Origin: Mycobacterium sp. AZCC_0083
GTDB lineage: Bacteria > Actinomycetota > Actinomycetes > Mycobacteriales > Mycobacteriaceae
Direction: 5' to 3'
Length of the DNA stretch: 64,000 bases
Assembly (NCBI RefSeq): GCF_014202335.1
Contig: NZ_JACHGP010000008.1
Span: 62,001 to 126,000, forward strand
In this document: one piece after another, positions 59,953 to 64,000 of the stretch
Layout of the letters: each line of letters starts with the position of its first letter
Numbering within the stretch: position 1 is the stretch's first letter
Program-made: the position numbers and the translations under genes
The notes under the pieces: generated by a model
Seen by the model: only the letters and a program-made list of their open reading frames with translations
What the model was told of the DNA's origin: nothing
The model's database searches: none

Positions 59953-59996
59953 CTTTAAGGCCCACTACGCGGACGCTGTCCGACGCTGGGGGTCAG

Positions 59997-60069
59997 GCCC
60001 CCTTAGCTCAGTCGGTAGAGCGTTTCCATGGTAAGGAAAAGGTCAACGGTTCGATTCCGTTAGGGGGCT
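59997..60069 (+). tRNA. thrT: tRNA-Thr (GGT)
   Basis: The 73-base cloverleaf has acceptor GCCCCCT / AGGGGGC, discriminator T, anticodon stem TTTCC/GGAAA with loop ATGGTAA (anticodon GGT), and T-arm AACGG-TTCGATT-CCGTT. The order tRNA-Thr, tRNA-Met, rpmG, hadA matches the M. tuberculosis arrangement. CCA is not encoded. Confidence 0.95.
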
Positions 60070-60131
60070 CGGTGGACACCTGGGCGAGCGGAGCGACGGG
60101 AGAAACCCCGCGAGCCGAGGCAACCCGGCAT

Positions 60132-60205
60132 GGCGGTGTAGCTCAGCTGGTTAGAGCGCACGACTCATAATCGTGAGGTCGGGAGATCGAGCCTCCCCAC
60201 CGCTA
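60132..60205 (+). tRNA. metT: tRNA-Met (CAT)
   Basis: The 74-base cloverleaf has acceptor GGCGGTG / CACCGCT (one G-T pair), anticodon stem CACGA/TCGTG with loop CTCATAA (CAT), and T-arm with TTCGAGC-like loop in GGGAGATCGAGCCTCCC. No initiator features (three G-C pairs next to the anticodon) are present, so it is elongator Met or a lysidine-modified Ile tRNA; synteny with metT favours Met. Confidence 0.9.
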
Positions 60206-60244
60206 CAAGACGACAACGCAAGTAGATGAAGAAGGACAACAGAC

Positions 60245-60412
60245 GTGGCCTCCAGTACCGACGTACGGCCCAAGATCACCTTGGCGTGCGAGGTGTGCAA
60301 GCACCGCAACTACATCACGAAGAAGAACCGCCGCAACGATCCCGATCGCCTCGAGATCAAGAAGTTCTGCCCGAACTGCGGACATCACCAGCCGCACAAG
60401 GAATCGCGTTAG
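60245..60412 (+). CDS. rpmG: Ribosomal protein bL33 (zinc-binding form)
   Basis: The 55-residue protein begins at the GTG at 60245, 39 bases behind tRNA-Met. It reads VASSTDVRPKITLACEVCKHRN, then YITKKNRRNDPDRLEIKKFCPNCGHHQPHKESR. The two CxxC pairs (C15/C18 and C42/C45) show it is the C+ zinc-containing version, equal to RpmG2 (Rv0634B) upstream of hadA. Mycobacteria also have a cysteine-free bL33 used under zinc limitation, encoded elsewhere. A hairpin follows before hadA. Confidence 0.92.
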   Translation: MASSTDVRPKITLACEVCKHRNYITKKNRRNDPDRLEIKKFCPNCGHHQPHKESR

Positions 60413-60414
60413 CG

Positions 60415-60445
60415 GTCAACCCTCGGGCTTCGGCTCGGGGTTGAC
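60415..60445. terminator. Hairpin between rpmG and hadA
   Basis: GTCAACCC (60415-60422) and GGGTTGAC (60438-60445) pair perfectly around a GC-rich 15-base loop that itself contains CGGG/CTCG complementarity. It is placed right behind the rpmG stop and 17 bases before hadA. It may reduce read-through or act as a processing site between ribosomal and lipid genes. Confidence 0.5.
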
Positions 60446-60462
60446 GGTTAGGTTCTGAATCC

Positions 60463-60939
60463 GTGGCCTTATCTCCGAAGATCGTCGGCATGCACTACCG
60501 CTACCCCGACTTCTATGAGGTCGGGCGCGAGAAGATCCGCGAGTACGCCGTCGCCGTCAAGAACGACGATGCCGCCTACCACGACGAGACCGCTGCGGCG
60601 GATCTTGGCCACAGCTCGCTGCCGGCGCCTCTGACCTTCATCTCGGTGTTCGGCTACCAGGCGCAGACGGCCTTCTTCGCCCAGGCCAACATCGGTATCA
60701 CCGACGCGCAGATCGTTCAGGTCGACCAGGAGCTGAGGATCCTCAAGCCGATCAGGGCCGGCGACCGCCTGTACTGCGACGTCTCCGTGCATTCCCTTCG
60801 GCAAGCGCACGGTACCGACATCATCGTGACGAGGAACCTCATCTCCAACGAGCAGGGTGAGGCCGTGCAAGAGACTTTTACGACCCTGGCGGGTCGTTCA
60901 GACGACGGTGGAGAGGGCTTTTCCGATGGCACTGCGTGA
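60463..60939 (+). CDS. hadA: HadA, substrate-binding subunit of (3R)-hydroxyacyl-ACP dehydratase
   Basis: The product is 158 residues from the GTG at 60463. It is a MaoC-like hot-dog protein without the catalytic pair: MALSPKIVGMHYRYPDFYEVGREKIREYAVAV, PAPLTFISVFGYQAQTAFF, and LRILKPIRAGDRLYCDVSV. With HadB it forms the FAS-II dehydratase for early rounds of mycolic acid elongation; it binds the acyl chain. It is the target of activated thiacetazone and isoxyl (at a Cys of HadA). The 3' end overlaps hadB by 14 bases. It corresponds to Rv0635. Confidence 0.95.
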   Translation: MALSPKIVGMHYRYPDFYEVGREKIREYAVAVKNDDAAYHDETAAADLGHSSLPAPLTFISVFGYQAQTAFFAQANIGITDAQIVQVDQELRILKPIRAGDRLYCDVSVHSLRQAHGTDIIVTRNLISNEQGEAVQETFTTLAGRSDDGGEGFSDGTA

Positions 60940-61354
60940 GTTCAGTTCGGTAAAGGTGGGCGACCTGCTTCCGGAGCGGGTAATCCCGCTGACCAGGGGG
61001 GACCTGGTGAACTACGCCGGGGTGTCCGGTGACCTCAACCCGATCCACTGGGACGACGAGATCGCCAAGCAGGTGGGCCTGGACACTGCGATCGCGCACG
61101 GCATGCTGACCATGGGCCTCGGCGGCGGTTACGTGACGTCGTGGGTGGGCGATCCGGCTGCGGTCACCGAGTACAACGTGCGGTTCACGGCGGTGGTGCC
61201 GGTCCCGAACGACGGCGTCGGCGCTGAAATCGTGTTCAATGGACGTGTGAAATCCGTTGAGCCCGAGTCCAAGTCGATAACCATCGCGTTGTCGGCGACC
61301 ACTGGGGGAAAGAAGATCTTCGGGCGCGCGATCGCGACCGCGAAGTTGGCCTAG
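60926..61354 (+). CDS. hadB: HadB, catalytic subunit of (3R)-hydroxyacyl-ACP dehydratase
   Basis: The product is 142 residues from ATG 60926 inside the end of hadA. The hydratase-2 motif with the catalytic D36 and H41 is present in YAGVSGDLNPIHWDDEIAKQVGL, followed by AIAHGMLTMGLGGGYVTSW. HadB is shared by the HadAB and HadBC heterodimers that dehydrate beta-hydroxyacyl-AcpM in mycolic acid synthesis. Equal to Rv0636. Next gene starts 3 bases after the stop. Confidence 0.96.
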   Translation: MALREFSSVKVGDLLPERVIPLTRGDLVNYAGVSGDLNPIHWDDEIAKQVGLDTAIAHGMLTMGLGGGYVTSWVGDPAAVTEYNVRFTAVVPVPNDGVGAEIVFNGRVKSVEPESKSITIALSATTGGKKIFGRAIATAKLA

Positions 61355-61356
61355 CC

Positions 61357-61869
61357 ATGCCCGTCAATCCTGAGATTCTGGGGATGGTGCACCACTATCC
61401 CGACACCTTCGTCATCGGTCGCGAACAGGTCCGCCAGTACGGCTGGGCGATCAAGGCCGACGACCCGGCGACGTTCGACGAGAAGGCGGCCGCCGAACTC
61501 GGCCACGACAACCTCATCGCACCGCTGACGTTCCCTGCGATCCTGGCGCTGCTGGTGCAGAAGGACTTCTTCCGCAAGTTCGACGTCGGCCTGGCCACCA
61601 TGCAGATCGTGCAGGTGGACCAGAGCTTCGTCTTCCACCGCCCGCTGAAGGCCGGCGATCAGCTGCGGGCCAGCATGGAGGTCCAATCCATCGTCGAACG
61701 GTTCGGGGCGGACATCGTGGTCACCCGCAGCGTCTGCACCGACGACACAGGCGAGGTGGTACTCGAAGGTTTCACCACGCTGATGGGCCACGAGGGCGAC
61801 AATTCCATCTCGGTGAAGTGGGACCCGGAGAGCGGCCAGGTCATCAGGACCGCGGCTGTAGTGGATTAG
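61357..61869 (+). CDS. hadC: HadC, substrate-binding subunit for late elongation
   Basis: The 170-residue HadA paralogue (MPVNPEILGMVHHYPDTFVIGREQVRQYGWAI; AELGHDNLIAPLTFPAILALLVQKDFF; FVFHRPLKAGDQLRASMEV) lacks the catalytic Asp/His pair. It pairs with HadB for longer chains. It corresponds to Rv0637. The gene is followed by the tRNA-Trp leader region. Intact. Confidence 0.95.
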   Translation: MPVNPEILGMVHHYPDTFVIGREQVRQYGWAIKADDPATFDEKAAAELGHDNLIAPLTFPAILALLVQKDFFRKFDVGLATMQIVQVDQSFVFHRPLKAGDQLRASMEVQSIVERFGADIVVTRSVCTDDTGEVVLEGFTTLMGHEGDNSISVKWDPESGQVIRTAAVVD

Positions 61870-61896
61870 TATCTCGGACCTGGCCCGATGTACACT
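61866..61896 (+). promoter_or_regulatory. Candidate promoter of tRNA-Trp/secE/nusG
   Basis: TACACT at 61891-61896 is a good -10 box; TTAGTA at 61866-61871 could be a weak -35 with 19-base spacing. It lies about 110 bases before tRNA-Trp. A GC hairpin (GCGCGCT 61923-61929 with AGCGCGC 61960-61966) lies in the leader between promoter and tRNA. Confidence 0.35.
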
Positions 61897-62007
61897 GGGT
61901 CCTCGGGGTTTCACCCATTTGAGCGCGCTGTCCGTCGGTTGCTGATCGACCGATCGGGGAGCGCGCAAAATTGTGTGAGGCCCGCAGGTTGGCCTGCCAA
62001 CCGTAAA

Positions 62008-62080
<73 letters not shown>

Positions 62081-62146
62081 TCAACTGAAGACTAGACACG
62101 TGTGGACACTGGAAGGTGACCACATAAACCAGACGAAAGGCGTGCG

Positions 62147-62599
62147 GTGAGCGACGAGCGCGACAGTGCTGGCGCCGCAGGCGACGTGACCGACAGCACG
62201 GACACCGACGAGACCGGCGGACAGACCGCCGTGGGTACCCGGCCGCTGCGCCCGACGGGCAAGCGGTCGCGCCGCGGGACGTTCGAGAGCGACGTCACCG
62301 ACTCGGACGCGGATGTAGCAACCGAGGCTGAGCCCAACACCAAGACCAAGACGACGTCGAAGAACGGCTCTGGCAAGAAGAAGACCGCCAAGAAGAGCGC
62401 TCCTCGGCAGAACCCCTTCGTCTTCGTATGGAACTTCCTGAAGCAGGTCGTCGCCGAACTGCGGAAGGTGATCTGGCCAAACCGCAAGCAGATGGTCAGC
62501 TACACCACCGTGGTGCTGGTCTTCCTGGTGTTCATGGTGGCGCTGATCGGTGGAGTCGACCTCGGCTTCGCCAAGCTCGTCGGCCTGGTGTTCGGCTGA
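62147..62599 (+). CDS. secE: SecE, preprotein translocase subunit
   Basis: The 150-residue actinobacterial SecE starts at GTG 62147. A long charged N-terminal extension (residues 1-85, acidic then Lys-rich: TKTKTTSKNGSGKKKTAKKS) is followed by the conserved amphipathic region FVWNFLKQVVAELRKVIWPNRKQMVSYTTVVLVFLVFMVALIGGVDLGFAKLV with the single membrane helix. RKVIWPxRxxM is the SecE signature. It clamps SecY in the membrane. Corresponds to Rv0638, cotranscribed with nusG. Confidence 0.95.
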   Translation: MSDERDSAGAAGDVTDSTDTDETGGQTAVGTRPLRPTGKRSRRGTFESDVTDSDADVATEAEPNTKTKTTSKNGSGKKKTAKKSAPRQNPFVFVWNFLKQVVAELRKVIWPNRKQMVSYTTVVLVFLVFMVALIGGVDLGFAKLVGLVFG

Positions 62600-62648
62600 T
62601 CCTGCACCCCGCATGACGAGCTGAAGAATTTAGAGAGGATTGACAACC

Positions 62649-63491
62649 GTGACGACCTTCGATGGCGATACGCCCTCGGGTGAGTCCGACGTGATCGTCG
62701 ACGAGGCGGTCGAGGTGGCGGACTCCGCCGCTGACGAGACCGCCGACGACGCCACTGACGAGCAGGCATCCGACACCGCCGAGGTGGTGACCGAGGATGT
62801 CGCCGAGGCAGTGACCGAGGATGTCGCCGAGGTGGCAGCCGAGGCCGAGGCCGAGGTGGAGGACGAGGACGTCGATCCCGCCGTGGCGCTCAAGAAGGAC
62901 CTGCGCTCGCGGCCAGGCGACTGGTACGTCATCCACTCCTACGCGGGCTACGAGAACAAGGTGAAGGCCAACCTCGAGACCCGTGTGCAGAACCTCGACG
63001 TCGGTGACTACATCTTCCAGGTGGAAGTCCCGATCGAAGAGGTCACCGAGATCAAGAACGGCGTGCGCAAGCAGGTCAATCGCAAGGTACTGCCCGGCTA
63101 CATCCTGGTGCGCATGGAGCTGACCGACGAGTCCTGGAGCGCGGTGCGCAACACGCCCGGCGTCACCGGTTTCGTCGGCGCGACCTCCAAGCCGTCGCCG
63201 TTGACGCTCGACGACGTCGTCAAGTTCCTGCTGCCTCCCGCCGCGGCGAAGAAGCCGGCGAAGAGCACGGCCGGTGCTGCGGCGTCGGAGTCCGGTGGGC
63301 TCGAGCGGCCGGTCATCCTGGTCGACTTCGAGGTCGGCGAGTCGGTCACCGTCATGGACGGCCCGTTCGCGACGCTGCCCGCGTCGATCAGCGAGGTCAA
63401 CGCCGAACAGCAGAAGCTCAAGGTGCTGGTGTCCATCTTCGGCCGCGAGACACCCGTCGAACTGACCTTCAACCAGGTCACCAAGATCTAA
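62649..63491 (+). CDS. nusG: NusG, transcription elongation factor
   Basis: The product is 280 residues from the GTG at 62649 (MTTFDGDTPSGES, like the M. tuberculosis start); a TTG at 62640 is also possible. An acidic N-terminal extension of about 80 residues, with repeats EDVAEAVTEDVAEVAAEAEAE, precedes the NGN domain (GDWYVIHSYAGYENKVKANLETRVQNLDVGDYIFQVEVP). The KOW domain comes at the end (FEVGESVTVMDGPFATLPASISEVN). The acidic extension is longer than in M. tuberculosis (238 residues in total there). NusG in mycobacteria promotes termination and pausing. Confidence 0.96.
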   Translation: MTTFDGDTPSGESDVIVDEAVEVADSAADETADDATDEQASDTAEVVTEDVAEAVTEDVAEVAAEAEAEVEDEDVDPAVALKKDLRSRPGDWYVIHSYAGYENKVKANLETRVQNLDVGDYIFQVEVPIEEVTEIKNGVRKQVNRKVLPGYILVRMELTDESWSAVRNTPGVTGFVGATSKPSPLTLDDVVKFLLPPAAAKKPAKSTAGAAASESGGLERPVILVDFEVGESVTVMDGPFATLPASISEVNAEQQKLKVLVSIFGRETPVELTFNQVTKI

Positions 63492-63524
63492 AGACGCAAG
63501 AAAAAGAAAAGGAATCGAACGAGC

Positions 63525-63956
63525 ATGCCCCCGAAGAAGAAGAAGATCACCGGGCTGATCAAGCTGCAGATCCAGGCTGGCGCGGCCAACCCCGCCCCGC
63601 CGGTTGGTCCCGCGCTCGGTCAGCACGGCGTCAACATCATGGAATTCTGCAAGGCGTACAACGCCGCGACCGAGTCGCAGCGCGGCAACGTCATCCCCGT
63701 GGAGATCACCGTCTACGAGGACCGCAGCTTCACGTTCACCCTGAAGACCCCGCCGGCTGCCCGGCTGCTGCTGAAGGCCGCGGGCGTGCAGAAGGGTTCC
63801 GGCGAGCCGCACAAGACCAAGGTCGCCACGGTGACCTGGGACCAGGTGCGCGAGATCGCCGAGACCAAGAAGGAAGATCTCAACGCCAACGACATCGACG
63901 CCGCGGCGAAGATCATCGCGGGCACTGCCCGCTCCATGGGCATCACCGTCAAGTAG
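63525..63956 (+). CDS. rplK: Ribosomal protein uL11
   Basis: The 143-residue standard L11 (MPPKKKKITGLIKLQIQAGAANPAPPVGPALGQHGVNIMEFCKAYN) has the N-terminal RelA/EF-G-related domain and the C-terminal rRNA-binding domain (VREIAETKKEDLNANDIDAAAKIIAGTARSMGI). It follows nusG by 33 bases, with AAAAGAAAAGGA in front. rplA is expected right after the window edge. It corresponds to Rv0640. Confidence 0.97.
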   Translation: MPPKKKKITGLIKLQIQAGAANPAPPVGPALGQHGVNIMEFCKAYNAATESQRGNVIPVEITVYEDRSFTFTLKTPPAARLLLKAAGVQKGSGEPHKTKVATVTWDQVREIAETKKEDLNANDIDAAAKIIAGTARSMGITVK

Positions 63957-64000
63957 CAGTACCGCAGGACGTGGGAGGGCCAGCTCCGGCCCGCCAACCA

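Noticed and set aside
61923..61966. Leader hairpin before tRNA-Trp as a riboswitch
   Set aside because: Only 7 paired bases at the base and no known riboswitch core; kept merely as a note under the promoter.

Overview
The window looks like chromosomal DNA of a non-tuberculous, probably fast-growing mycobacterium (Mycolicibacterium type). It is GC-rich. From about 44 to 64 kb the genes follow the order known from M. tuberculosis around Rv0629c-Rv0640: recD, recB, recC, an echA3-like gene, an Rv0633c-like gene, an Rv0634c-like glyoxalase II, tRNA-Thr, tRNA-Met, rpmG, hadA-hadB-hadC, tRNA-Trp, secE, nusG, rplK. Lineage-specific genes are inserted in this block (an HD phosphohydrolase, an M15 peptidase, a DUF2235-like protein, a proline-repeat DUF2510 protein).

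The first 15 kb is an accessory region full of damaged genes. It holds remnants of an SDR, a UPF0182 membrane protein, a beta-carbonic anhydrase, a pyridoxamine-phosphate-oxidase-like flavoprotein, an MmpL transporter and an MFS transporter, plus three separate damaged copies of one conserved family I could not name. An IS607-family element (tnpA-tnpB, about 5154-7207) sits inside an NmrA-like quinone reductase gene whose two halves can be read on either side. Intact genes here are an NfeD/SPFH pair, an HxlR regulator with a palindromic operator, a secreted lipase, and a ferric-reductase-like oxidoreductase followed by a tiny membrane peptide.

From 12.6 to 23 kb there are three toxin-antitoxin-type modules, each with its own inverted-repeat operator: HTH protein/zeta-like kinase, VapBC and HipBA. 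Between the first and second lies an amide uptake and hydrolysis operon (binding lipoprotein, fused permease-ATPase, formamidase-like enzyme) with a divergent FadR-type GntR regulator and matching 11-bp operator candidates. From 23 to 27.5 kb come an ArsR/MFS efflux pair and a three-gene cassette (small unknown protein, McrB-like AAA ATPase, PD-(D/E)XK nuclease), the best candidate here for a poorly described defence or restriction system.

From 27.8 to 34 kb is a catabolic-looking cluster: acetyltransferase, SDR, TetR, then translationally coupled phytanoyl-CoA-dioxygenase-like, RidA-like and amino-acid permease genes, and a frameshifted class-I-GATase-like gene. From 34 to 37 kb two overlapping C5-cytosine methyltransferases lie divergent to a Vsr endonuclease. 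From 37 to 44 kb are an L,D-transpeptidase, an NYN/LOTUS-type ribonuclease, a GAF-ANTAR regulator, an acyl-AMP-forming FadD, a GNAT acetyltransferase, an AhpD-like protein and a small Gly/Tyr-rich secreted protein.

From 44 kb on the window is housekeeping: RecBCD recombination, the HadAB/HadBC dehydratases of mycolic-acid elongation, tRNAs, and the secE-nusG-rplK start of a ribosomal operon that runs off the right edge. Several frameshifts in the left half fall in short homopolymers or small tandem duplications, so some damaged genes could be assembly errors. The IS insertion, the large truncations and the multi-lesion genes cannot be explained that way.
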